From Mycolicibacterium vaccae NBRC 14118 = CIP 105934 (GTDB lineage Bacteria; Actinomycetota; Actinomycetes; Mycobacteriales; Mycobacteriaceae), in assembly GCF_001552715.1 (NCBI RefSeq), contig NZ_BCRS01000030.1:1-42024 (forward strand): a stretch of DNA of 42,024 nucleotides. The letters are read 5' to 3'. A program made the translations under genes and the position numbers. Below are positions 10,094-16,602 of this stretch, one piece after another (the first letter of the stretch is position 1; each line of letters opens with the position of its first letter). The notes under the pieces are model-generated. The model had not been told where the DNA came from and searched no databases. It saw nothing but the letters and a program-made list of their open reading frames with translations.

Positions 10094-10185
10094 CACCGAC
10101 ACAGACCGGGCCGACGAGCGGGCGCGCACCTGATCGTGGCCGCGCCGTCTTTGCCACCCCCCAGGTAGCCGTCCAACTTAGCCAT
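10093..10185 (-). CDS. 30-residue leader ORF coupled to espG1
   Basis: A short frame too small for most gene callers. It starts at ATG 10185-10183, about 10 bases after a strong GGAAGGGGG ribosome site, and its TGA overlaps the espG1 ATG as TGATG. The peptide is basic, with a Gly-rich part (YLGGGK) and two Cys residues, and does not resemble EspE or EspF. The good ribosome site here and the lack of one before espG1 argue that it is translated and that espG1 is read by coupling. Whether the peptide itself has a role is unknown. It could also be a degenerate remnant of an upstream gene. Confidence 0.5.
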   Translation of the reverse strand: MAKLDGYLGGGKDGAATIRCAPARRPGLCR

Positions 10186-10533
10186 GGTGTGGCCCCCTTC
10201 CCATCGGCAGCGTACCAGCGATAACTGCTCCCCTAAGACACTTTTTTCCCCGCAACCACTCGATCCCACACTGGCACCCACGCCGCCCTCAGCAATATTG
10301 GTCGCTGTTCTGAGTAGGTTATTTCTACGTATGGCTAACTTGATTGGGTAGGCACAAGGGATCTCGCCGGGGCGGCCGCTTCTGCGTACGGCACCCCGGT
10401 CCGCGCTGCTGACGTCGGGGCCGGAGCCCCCATCGTGGGCACCAGGATTAGTTTGCTGGCCTGCAGGCGCGGCTAGTGTGGTGCGGCAGCGTTGTAGACG
10501 TCAGCGCTGTCGACATCGATGAGGAGACGTGTG
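10186..10533. promoter_or_regulatory. Divergent espG1 / EspI-like ATPase promoter region
   Basis: About 350 bp between divergent genes, with AT-rich patches around 10230-10250 and 10300-10350. On the plus strand a TTGCTG-like -35 near 10453 and TAGTGT at 10473-10478 could serve the ATPase gene. A TTTGCTG heptamer (EspR-type motif) sits at 10452-10458. I see no intact espE or espF and no other gene. The minus promoter is not clear to me. Confidence 0.4.
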
Positions 10534-11742
10534 GTGACCGACCGCGACGACGGACTGCGGGAAGACCCGACCGATTCCGACCCTGTCACCGAGCAGACCC
10601 CTGTGATCGTGCCGCCACCGGTGCGGCCCGGTGAGTTCTCTCAGCAGCCCACACCCCCGCAGCCGGCGCCGCCCCGATGGCCGGACGGCCGTCCGCCACA
10701 GCGCTCCCAGGGCTGGGTCCCCCATTCCCCGCCGCCCGCGCCGCCCGCGCTGTCCTTCGCGCCCCAACCAGACCCCGACGCGCCGTGGACCGCGCCCCAG
10801 CCCGCGACGTTCGCCGAGCGCATCCGCCCCGACGAGCTGGTTCCGCATCGCAAGACCCTGCCGGGGAGCGGCTGGCGCAGGGCGCTCTACAAAGCCAGCT
10901 TCGGGCTGATCAACCTCGGCCCGTCGCCGGAGGACAAACGGATGGCGGCCCTGGAAGCCGTCATCCGCGGCCCGCTGCGCGGCAATTTCAAGATCGGCGT
11001 GATGGGCAAGGGCGGCGTCGGCAAGACCACCGTCTCGGCGGCCGTCGGATCCGTGCTGGCCGAACTGCGTCAGGACGTCCGGGTGGTCGCCATCGACGCG
11101 GACACCGCGTTCGGCAAGCTCGGCAGCCGGGTGGACCCGAAGGCACAGGGGTCGTTCTGGGAGCTGGCAGGCGATCAGCACCTGGACACGTTCGCCGACG
11201 TCCGTAACCGCCTGGGCTGCAACGCCGCCGGGCTCTTCGTCCTGGCCGGCGAACCCACTCCGGCCCGCCGCCGGGTCCTGGACCCGGCGATCTACCGCGA
11301 GGCCGTCTCCAGGCTCGACCGGCATTTCACGATCTCGGTGATCGACTGCAGTTCCACGATGGACTCGCCGGTGACCCAGGAGGTGCTGCGGGATCTGGAC
11401 GCGCTGGTGGTGGTGTCCTCACCCTGGGTGGACGGCGCCGCCGCGGCCGGTCAGACCCTCGACTGGCTCGCCGCGCGCGGCATGGCGAACCTGCTCCAAC
11501 GCACGGTGGTCATCCTCAACGACTCCGACGGGCACGCCGACAAGCGCACCAGAAGGATTCTCGCGCAGCAGTTCTCGGCACACGGCCAGCATGTCATCGA
11601 GGTGCCCTTCGACGGCGGGCTGCGCCCGGGCGGGGTGATCGACGGAACCGGCGAGATGTCGCCGCAGACGCGGCGCAAGTTCGTCGAGCTGGTTGCCGCG
11701 CTGGCGGGATTCTTCCCCGCCGGCGTCACGCGATCTGGCTGA
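10534..11742 (+). CDS. MinD/ParA-like ATPase related to EspI (ESX-associated)
   Basis: Soluble P-loop ATPase of the SIMIBI/MinD group; 402 residues from GTG 10534. The GTG is preceded by AGGAG at a spacing of 7. Residues 1-95 are rich in Pro, Gln and Asp. The ATPase domain follows, with deviant Walker A KGGVGKTT near residue 159 (preceded by MG), a switch-like IDADTAFGKL segment and a DCSS segment. This build (Pro-rich tail plus MinD domain) matches EspI and related ESX-linked proteins. EspI of M. tuberculosis (Rv3876) is 666 residues, so this is closer in size to Rv3860, the MinD-like gene near whiB6. It may report nucleotide state to ESX-1 or act in positioning. The 3' end overlaps the convergent XRE gene by 17 bp. 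Confidence 0.8.
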   Translation: MTDRDDGLREDPTDSDPVTEQTPVIVPPPVRPGEFSQQPTPPQPAPPRWPDGRPPQRSQGWVPHSPPPAPPALSFAPQPDPDAPWTAPQPATFAERIRPDELVPHRKTLPGSGWRRALYKASFGLINLGPSPEDKRMAALEAVIRGPLRGNFKIGVMGKGGVGKTTVSAAVGSVLAELRQDVRVVAIDADTAFGKLGSRVDPKAQGSFWELAGDQHLDTFADVRNRLGCNAAGLFVLAGEPTPARRRVLDPAIYREAVSRLDRHFTISVIDCSSTMDSPVTQEVLRDLDALVVVSSPWVDGAAAAGQTLDWLAARGMANLLQRTVVILNDSDGHADKRTRRILAQQFSAHGQHVIEVPFDGGLRPGGVIDGTGEMSPQTRRKFVELVAALAGFFPAGVTRSG

Positions 11743-12460
11743 TCAGCTGCTCTATCGCTTCGAACTCCTCGGTCGGCAGCTGTTCGTCCGCCTCGGCGCG
11801 CGCGATGCTGCCCTCCGAAACTCCTGCGGCCTGGGCGGTTTCGGCGATGGTGAGGTTGGCGGCGCGCCGTGCGGCGTAGAGCCGCTGGCCCAGCGTGGCC
11901 TGGGGCGCCCCGGCGGCCTGCAGCATGAGGTCGTCGTAGAGGCCGCGCACCGTGCTGAGTGCCTTGATCAGCGCCGGGGTCACCCGGCCGATGCGTGCCG
12001 CGCGGGAGGCCACCGCCTCCAGCTGGCGCAGGTCCGTGAGGATCGCACTGACCCGGGGGACGAAGGTGCAGTCGTCGACCGGCGGCAGCGCGGCCACCGT
12101 GGCGCTGAACGCGTGCACCGCGGTGATCACCGCCTGCGCGATCAGCGACACCTCGTCACTACCGGCTGCCGGCGGCGGGGCCGGCGGGTCGGGGCGGGCC
12201 GAATCCCCGTTGCGGATCCGGGCGATGGTGCCGGGAGGCCACTGCAGAATTTCTTCCAGCCGCGCCCTGGTCCGCTCCCGCGGCCAGCTGCGGCCCTTCT
12301 CGAACGCGATCAGGGCGCCCGCGTTGATGATCCCGTCGGCGGCCAGGCTGCGCTGGCTGATGTTGAGTTCACGCCGGCGGGCGGCCGCCGCGGCGCCTGC
12401 CCTGACCATGCCGGGATCCGGCGCACAGGCCGACTCGTCGACCGGCTCGGCGTTCGTCAT
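11726..12460 (-). CDS. XRE-type regulator with two helix-turn-helix regions
   Basis: DNA-binding protein of 244 residues from ATG 12460-12458. The N-terminal region (about residues 18-80) reads as an XRE-like helix-turn-helix (RRRELNISQRSLA, then a recognition-helix-like GALIAFEKGR). The C-terminal region (about 190-235) is a second one (RLYAARRAANLTIAETAQAAGVSEG split over two helices). A Pro-rich linker and a helical middle lie between. Two HTH units in one chain suggest binding to paired sites. Placed between the MinD-like gene and whiB6, it may regulate the ESX-1 flank; that is inference. I do not recognise a named ortholog. A longer start at 12511 is possible. Confidence 0.75.
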   Translation of the reverse strand: MTNAEPVDESACAPDPGMVRAGAAAAARRRELNISQRSLAADGIINAGALIAFEKGRSWPRERTRARLEEILQWPPGTIARIRNGDSARPDPPAPPPAAGSDEVSLIAQAVITAVHAFSATVAALPPVDDCTFVPRVSAILTDLRQLEAVASRAARIGRVTPALIKALSTVRGLYDDLMLQAAGAPQATLGQRLYAARRAANLTIAETAQAAGVSEGSIARAEADEQLPTEEFEAIEQLISQIA

Positions 12461-12772
12461 CAACCGGGGTTCCTCAGCTGTCTGGTCACGGCGCGCATTC
12501 GTACCGAGCAATGTAGCAACTGTTCCGGCGTGCGCCGGGCACCGTCCAAACTACCCCACTTCGACGGTCTATACCGCATCAATGCAACGGAATGTCGCGG
12601 CACTGCCATCGCGACATAGTGCGTCAAAATTCCAGGTGAGCCGCTTGTCAGCGGTCATCAAGGCCGGTCGGCTTCACCAAACCGCTGCGCTAACCGTTGC
12701 ACTGCTACGGTTCGTCGGTTACGTTGTGCTCCATCGCGGCAGACACCGCCGCCGGGCGCAGAGGAGTACACG
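12461..12772 (+). promoter_or_regulatory. XRE / whiB6 divergent intergenic region
   Basis: 312 bp without a gene. The left part near 12500-12640 is AT-richer and may hold the XRE promoter. The right part contains a 12-bp tandem repeat and a likely SigA promoter for whiB6, listed separately. No open frame here looks coding. Confidence 0.5.
12680..12725 (+). promoter_or_regulatory. whiB6 promoter with overlapping tandem repeat
   Basis: TTGCAC (12697-12702), a 17-bp spacer and TACGTT (12720-12725) form a plausible SigA promoter about 48 bp before the whiB6 ATG. Two 12-bp units beginning AACCG (12680-12691 and 12692-12703) match at 10 positions and run into the -35. AACCGT at 12692 is also inverted as ACGGTT at 12707-12712. 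This looks like an activator or repressor site. In M. tuberculosis whiB6 is controlled by PhoP and EspR, but these repeats do not match the PhoP box as I know it. Confidence 0.5.
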
Positions 12773-13066
12773 ATGAACGCGAAGTCCTGGGACGACACCC
12801 CGATCGGCGAGTGCACGCGCGACCCCGAGCGGTGGACCACCACCGCCGACGACGAGGCCAAGGCCATCTGCCGGTCCTGCCCGCGACGCTGGCTGTGCGC
12901 CCGCGAGGCCTGCGAGTCGCCTCGGGCGGAGGGTCTGTGGGCCGGGATCTACGTTCCCGAGGGCGGGCGCGGTCGCACCTTCGCCTTGCGACAGCTCAAG
13001 TCGCTGGCCGAGCAGAACGGCTACACCGTCGGCGAGCGCCGGGTCTATTACGCCGAAAGTGCCTGA
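12773..13066 (+). CDS. whiB6: WhiB6-type Fe-S transcription regulator
   Basis: Wbl-family protein of 97 residues. It has the four-cysteine cluster site: one Cys near residue 15, then C-x2-C-x5-C in the segment starting AICRSC. The G-[LIV]-W turn (GLWAG) follows, then a basic C-terminal region with GGRGR. Wbl proteins bind a [4Fe-4S] cluster, sense O2/NO and act with the sigma-A C-terminal region. WhiB6 activates ESX-1 genes in M. tuberculosis and M. marinum and sits beside ESX-1 there too, which supports this paralog assignment. GAGGAG lies seven bases before the ATG. A 9-bp-stem hairpin lies just past the stop. Confidence 0.88.
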   Translation: MNAKSWDDTPIGECTRDPERWTTTADDEAKAICRSCPRRWLCAREACESPRAEGLWAGIYVPEGGRGRTFALRQLKSLAEQNGYTVGERRVYYAESA

Positions 13067-13072
13067 GTGCTC

Positions 13073-13094
13073 GGTCCCGGAATACTCCGGGACC
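13073..13094 (+). terminator. Perfect hairpin right after whiB6
   Basis: GGTCCCGGA (13073-13081), loop ATAC, TCCGGGACC (13086-13094): a 9-bp perfect stem six bases past the whiB6 stop. No T-run follows. It may be a U-less terminator of the kind reported in mycobacteria, or an mRNA 3'-end stabiliser. Confidence 0.6.
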
Positions 13095-13260
13095 GGTGCC
13101 CGTTGCATGATTCGACGGTGCCGGACATGCCCCGGGCCCCAAAACAGAACAGTCGCTTCGAGCGACCACTCGCCGAGAGGCGCAGGCGGCACCGTCCCTC
13201 CTACCTGGTTTCTCTTCACCAGGTATCGATGAACCGGCTCCCGGTGGGAGCCGGTTTTTT
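13095..13260 (+). ncRNA. Candidate structured RNA between whiB6 and the epoxide hydrolase gene
   Basis: A stretch without a credible gene that is dense in perfect hairpins. GTCGCT/AGCGAC has a 3-base loop (13152-13166). ACCTGGT/ACCAGGT has an 8-base pyrimidine loop (13203-13224). An 11-bp terminator stem plus T-run follows (13232-13260). It could be a small RNA, the long 3' UTR of whiB6, or an attenuating leader of the hydrolase gene, whose ATG is 40 bases past the terminator. No clear promoter is visible and I match it to no known riboswitch class. Confidence 0.4.
13232..13260 (+). terminator. Strong intrinsic terminator
   Basis: AACCGGCTCCC (13232-13242), loop GGT, GGGAGCCGGTT (13246-13256), then more T for a six-T run. 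The 11-bp stem is perfect and the U-tract points to the plus strand. Such canonical terminators are scarce in mycobacteria. Confidence 0.85.
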
Positions 13261-13300
13261 CGTACCGGTAACCGTTGATCACAGTGAGAGCGGACACGCG

Positions 13301-14473
13301 ATGACCGAGAGTGGCACCAGAACCCCCGAGCCCTTCACGGCGCACACCACCGACGAGCAGATCGCGGACCTTCGCAGCCGTCTGCTGGCCACGCGCTGGC
13401 CGGACGCCCCCGACCGCGCTGACTGGTCCTTGGGCGCGGACACGTCCTATCTACGCGAGCTTGTCGGGTACTGGGCGCACGACTTCTCCTGGCCCGAGCA
13501 GGAACACGCGCTCGCGGCGTTGCCTCGCTTCACCATGCCGGTCGACGGCCACAACGTGCACTTCGTCCACGCCCGAGCCGCCGAAGGGTCGCCGGATCCG
13601 CTGCCCCTGATACTGACCCACGGCTGGCCCGACTCATTCTGGCGCTACTCGAAAGTCATTCCGCTGCTGACCGACCCCGGCCGCCACGGCGGCGATCCCG
13701 CCGATGCGTTCGACGTCGTCGTGCCCGACCTCCCCGGCTTCGGCTTCTCTGAACGGCCACACCATGCGCTGAACGCGGTGCAGGTGTCCACGTTGTGGGC
13801 AGCCCTCATGGAAATCCTCGGTTATCCCCGATTCGGGGCGGTCGGCGGCGACATCGGCAGCAACGTCAGCCGATTTCTCGCCCTCGACTTCCCGCAGCGC
13901 GTGGTGGCGGTGCACCGCATGGACGCCGGCTTCCCCACCGTGGACCCATCTGCGATCGACCTGACCCCGGAAGAGCGTCACTGGATAGCCGGCGCGGCCG
14001 CCTGGAGCGCGGAAGAAGGCGCATACGCCGCGATGCACCGCACCAAACCGCAGACCGCCGCCACCGCCCTCAACGATTCCCCCGCCGGACTGGCCGCGTG
14101 GATCGTGGAGAAGCTGCGCGCGTGGAGCGATTGCGGCGGCGACGTCGAAAGCGCCTTCACCCGAGACGAAATCCTCACCACCGTCACGATCTATTGGATG
14201 ACGTCGACAATCGGCTCCTCGATGCGCATGTACCGGGCCAACGCCCAGATCGACGCCGCACAGCTCAGAAGACGCATCGAAGTCCCCTCCGGCTACTCGC
14301 TGTTCGCCGGCGACATCGTCCGACCGCCGCATGCGTGGCTTCACCGGATGAGCAACACCGTCTATATCAGTGAACCGGATCGGGGTGGCCACTTCGCCCC
14401 GTTCGAGCAACCAGAGCTGTACGCAGCGGAACTGCGCCGCTTCTTCCGGCCCTATCGCCGCGGCCCGAACTGA
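13301..14473 (+). CDS. Epoxide hydrolase (microsomal-type, alpha/beta fold)
   Basis: 390-residue alpha/beta hydrolase with the N-terminal EHN domain (about residues 5-115), typical of mEH/juvenile-hormone-type epoxide hydrolases. Catalytic marks are the oxyanion HGWP, nucleophile Asp in GGDIGS, and general-base His in the C-terminal GGHFAPFEQPE block. It would open an epoxide to a diol, by an ester intermediate on Asp. The frame is open further upstream, but that part covers the terminator and hairpins, so the ATG at 13301 is chosen. The substrate is unknown; likely xenobiotic or lipid epoxides. Confidence 0.85.
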   Translation: MTESGTRTPEPFTAHTTDEQIADLRSRLLATRWPDAPDRADWSLGADTSYLRELVGYWAHDFSWPEQEHALAALPRFTMPVDGHNVHFVHARAAEGSPDPLPLILTHGWPDSFWRYSKVIPLLTDPGRHGGDPADAFDVVVPDLPGFGFSERPHHALNAVQVSTLWAALMEILGYPRFGAVGGDIGSNVSRFLALDFPQRVVAVHRMDAGFPTVDPSAIDLTPEERHWIAGAAAWSAEEGAYAAMHRTKPQTAATALNDSPAGLAAWIVEKLRAWSDCGGDVESAFTRDEILTTVTIYWMTSTIGSSMRMYRANAQIDAAQLRRRIEVPSGYSLFAGDIVRPPHAWLHRMSNTVYISEPDRGGHFAPFEQPELYAAELRRFFRPYRRGPN

Positions 14474-14488
14474 CGGAGCCGGATCCGA

Positions 14489-14758
14489 TCAGGCTTCGAG
14501 TTCTGCGATGGCCGTGGCGATCTCGGCGAGCAGCGTGTCCACCTGGTCCTTGTCGAAGCCGCGTTGGCCGAACGGCGGCTTGTTGAAGCGGATGTGGCGC
14601 ACGTCCTCGGCGGTCAGGTGACCGCGGCCGTCGAGCCGACGCGCGCACAGCGCCAGGAAATCGGTGACCGCCTTCTCGTGGTAGCCGCGCTTGCCCCACG
14701 GCGGCTTCTCGAAGGTGACGTTGCGGAGATGGTCGGCCGTGACGGCGCCGTCGGTCAT
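14489..14758 (-). CDS. Small protein with two DivIVA-type motifs
   Basis: 89-residue protein built from two copies of the DivIVA N-terminal motif: F-x-K-P-P-W-G-K-R-G-Y near residue 16 and F-N-K-P-P-F-G-Q-R-G-F near residue 57. Each is followed by a helix with V-x-x-[FL]-L. In DivIVA/Wag31 this motif inserts into curved membrane and marks poles and septa. Here there is no long coiled coil, so it may be an accessory or modulator of Wag31-type assemblies. It converges with the epoxide hydrolase gene. Its ATG lies six bases after TACTGT on the minus strand, suggesting a leaderless transcript. Confidence 0.8.
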   Translation of the reverse strand: MTDGAVTADHLRNVTFEKPPWGKRGYHEKAVTDFLALCARRLDGRGHLTAEDVRHIRFNKPPFGQRGFDKDQVDTLLAEIATAIAELEA

Positions 14759-14764
14759 GGCGTC

Positions 14765-14770
14765 ACAGTA
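14765..14770 (-). promoter_or_regulatory. -10 box of the DivIVA-motif gene (leaderless)
   Basis: TACTGT on the minus strand with six bases to the ATG. This places the start of transcription at or next to the start codon. Confidence 0.5.
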
Positions 14771-14779
14771 ATAGCCGAG

Positions 14780-14814
14780 TTATCCACAGGGGGCCGAGTT
14801 GGCCCTGTGGATTG
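14780..14814. promoter_or_regulatory. Inverted pair of DnaA-box-like sites
   Basis: TTATCCACA (14780-14788) is a perfect classical DnaA box, and TGTGGATTG (14806-14814) reads CAATCCACA on the other strand. Together they make a perfect 10-bp inverted repeat, ATCCACAGGG (14782-14791) / CCCTGTGGAT (14803-14812), with 11 bases between. A direct repeat GCCGAGTT occurs at 14774 and 14793. It lies between the divergent DivIVA-motif and EVE genes. Confidence 0.55.
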
Positions 14815-14828
14815 TCGGGAGCCGCGAA

Positions 14829-14834
14829 TAGCGT
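14829..14834 (+). promoter_or_regulatory. -10 box of the EVE gene (leaderless)
   Basis: TAGCGT ends six bases before the ATG at 14841, and no ribosome site is visible. Confidence 0.45.
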
Positions 14835-14840
14835 GCGGTC

Positions 14841-15260
14841 ATGACGAACTGGATCAACACGGTCAGCCGCGATCACGTCGAACGCGGTGTTCGCGGCCGC
14901 TTCACCCAGGCCAATCACGGCAAGCCGCACATGCTGCGCAGGATGGAGCGGGGCGACTGGCTCGTCTTCTACTCGCCGAAGACCGCCTATCCCGACGGGG
15001 CGCCGCTGCAGGCGTTCACCGCCATCGGCCGGGTCGCCGACGACGAGGCCTACCAGGTGGAGATGTCGCCGGACTTCCAGCCGTGGCGGCGCAACGTGGA
15101 TTTTCTGGACTGCACCGAGACGCCGATCCGACCGCTGCTCGACGAGTTGGATTTCGTCGAGGACAAGGCCCGCTGGGGCTACAAGTTCCGCTTCGGCGTG
15201 TTCCGGATCGACGACCACGACCTCGAGGTGATCCGGGCCGCGATGGTCGGTTCGTTCTAG
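14841..15260 (+). CDS. EVE-domain protein (UPF0310)
   Basis: 139-residue single-domain EVE protein, a PUA-like fold. Typical marks are the N-terminal NWINTVSRDHVERG, a KPHMLRRMERGDWLVFYSPK block, and the later YKFRFGVFRI strand. EVE domains are proposed to bind modified bases or nucleotides in DNA or RNA, and some are fused to nucleases in defence systems; this one stands alone. The gene appears leaderless. Its TAG stop lies inside the -10 box of the next gene. Confidence 0.85.
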   Translation: MTNWINTVSRDHVERGVRGRFTQANHGKPHMLRRMERGDWLVFYSPKTAYPDGAPLQAFTAIGRVADDEAYQVEMSPDFQPWRRNVDFLDCTETPIRPLLDELDFVEDKARWGYKFRFGVFRIDDHDLEVIRAAMVGSF

Positions 15261-15263
15261 TGT
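15258..15263 (+). promoter_or_regulatory. -10 box of the pirin gene, built on the EVE stop codon
   Basis: TAGTGT begins with the TAG stop of the EVE gene and ends six bases before the pirin ATG at 15270. Confidence 0.5.
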
Positions 15264-15269
15264 GGAGCG

Positions 15270-16235
15270 ATGAGCAACACCGAGGCCGCCCCCGCTGAAG
15301 TCGATTGTGTGACTTCAGGGTTCACCGGGGTGCTACATCCGCGTGAGGTGCCTCTCGGCGGCCCTCGGGCGATCCGGGTCCGGCGCACCCTGCCCCAGCG
15401 TGAACGGTCGCTGATCGGCGCGTGGTGCTTCGCCGACCATTACGGCCCGCACGACGTGCGCGGGGGCACCGGCATGGACGTGCCACCGCACCCGCACACC
15501 GGTCTGCAGACGGTCAGCTGGCTGTTCAGCGGCGAGGTCGAGCACCGCGACAGCGCCGGTGTGCACGCGATGGTGCGCCCCGGTGAGCTGAACCTGATGA
15601 CCGCCGGCGCGGGTATCTGCCATTCGGAGGTCACGACACCGTCGACCACCGTGTTGCACGGCGCGCAGCTGTGGGTCGCCTTGCCGGAGTCCGACCGCGA
15701 CACCGACCGCGACTTCGCCCATTACGCCCCGACGCCCCGCACCGCCGGCGGGCTGACCACCCGGGTGTTCCTGGGCGAGCTCGACGGCGAACGCTCCCCG
15801 GTGCACACCTTCACGCCGCTGCTCGGCGCGCAGGTCGACCTACAGCCCGACGTCGAGGTGATTTTCGACATCGACGGCGACTTCGAGCACGGCGTGCTCG
15901 TCGATCAGGGCGACGTCGAAGCCTGCGGGTCGACGCTGGCCGTCGCCGACCTCGCGTTCCAGGGCACCGGGCACCACCGGTTGCACCTGGCCAACCGCGG
16001 CGACAGCCCGGCCCGGGTGCTGCTGCTCGGCGGCACACCCTTCACCGAGGAGTTGGTGATGTGGTGGAACTTCGTGGGCCGCAGCCACGACGACATCGTC
16101 AGATACCGCGAGCAGTGGCAGGACCACGACGCACGCTTCGGCGCGGTGGAGGGCTACCGGGGCGCGGTGTCGCGACTGCCCGCCCCGCCGCTGCCCAACG
16201 CGACCTTGCGTCCCCGGCCGCACCCTGGGGTATAG
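15270..16235 (+). CDS. Pirin-family bicupin protein
   Basis: 321-residue pirin-family protein. The N-terminal cupin has the signature GTGMDVPPHPHTGLQT and a metal-site HxH, followed by GELNLMTAGAGICHSE, with His and Glu ligands. The C-terminal cupin has the LLLGGTPF element. Pirins bind Fe; bacterial members can have quercetinase-like activity or regulate metabolic enzymes, so the exact role cannot be read from sequence. No clear ribosome site is seen and the -10 is six bases before the ATG. Confidence 0.87.
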   Translation: MSNTEAAPAEVDCVTSGFTGVLHPREVPLGGPRAIRVRRTLPQRERSLIGAWCFADHYGPHDVRGGTGMDVPPHPHTGLQTVSWLFSGEVEHRDSAGVHAMVRPGELNLMTAGAGICHSEVTTPSTTVLHGAQLWVALPESDRDTDRDFAHYAPTPRTAGGLTTRVFLGELDGERSPVHTFTPLLGAQVDLQPDVEVIFDIDGDFEHGVLVDQGDVEACGSTLAVADLAFQGTGHHRLHLANRGDSPARVLLLGGTPFTEELVMWWNFVGRSHDDIVRYREQWQDHDARFGAVEGYRGAVSRLPAPPLPNATLRPRPHPGV

Positions 16236-16236
16236 A
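16231..16236 (+). promoter_or_regulatory. -10 box of the GNAT gene, overlapping the pirin stop
   Basis: TATAGA contains the TAG stop of the pirin gene and ends seven bases before the ATG at 16244. A GAGG element also lies in between, so a leadered reading is possible too. Confidence 0.45.
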
Positions 16237-16243
16237 GGAAGCC

Positions 16244-16576
16244 ATGACCACCGACAAGACCGGCGCGCCCACCGAGGTCACCGAGGAGTCCGACCGCTTC
16301 AGCATCTCCGTCGACGGCACCACGGCAGGCTTCACCGAATTCGTCGACCACGGGGATCAGCGCATCTTCCCGCACACCGAGATCGACACCGAGTTCGGCG
16401 GACGCGGGCTGGCGTCGATTCTGGTGGGCGAGGCGCTGACGGCCACCCGCGCGGCCGGCAAGCGGGTCGTACCGGTGTGCTCGATGGTCGCCGGCTACAT
16501 CGAGAAGCATCCCGAATTCCAGGACATCGCCGACCCGGTCACCGCCGACATCGAGCGCGTCCTGTCCGCGCACTGA
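16244..16576 (+). CDS. Small GNAT-type N-acetyltransferase (YjdJ-like)
   Basis: 110-residue protein of the short GNAT group. It has a beta-rich N-terminus (FSISVDGTTAGFTEF) and an acetyl-CoA loop-like segment GGRGLASILV. A helix with TAARAAGKRVVPVCS-type sequence follows, then the closing YIEKHPEFQD element that marks this group. These proteins bind acetyl-CoA; the acceptor is generally unknown. The gene starts eight bases after the pirin stop. Confidence 0.8.
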   Translation: MTTDKTGAPTEVTEESDRFSISVDGTTAGFTEFVDHGDQRIFPHTEIDTEFGGRGLASILVGEALTATRAAGKRVVPVCSMVAGYIEKHPEFQDIADPVTADIERVLSAH

Positions 16577-16590
16577 CCCACCGCGACCGC

Positions 16591-16596
16591 TATCGT
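16591..16596 (+). promoter_or_regulatory. -10 box of the thioesterase gene (leaderless)
   Basis: TATCGT ends six bases before the GTG at 16603, with no ribosome site in between. Confidence 0.45.
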
Positions 16597-16602
16597 CGCC
16601 CG

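Noticed and set aside
13067..13300. N-terminal extension of the epoxide hydrolase
   Set aside because: The frame is open but covers several hairpins and a strong terminator; the EHN domain begins right after ATG 13301.
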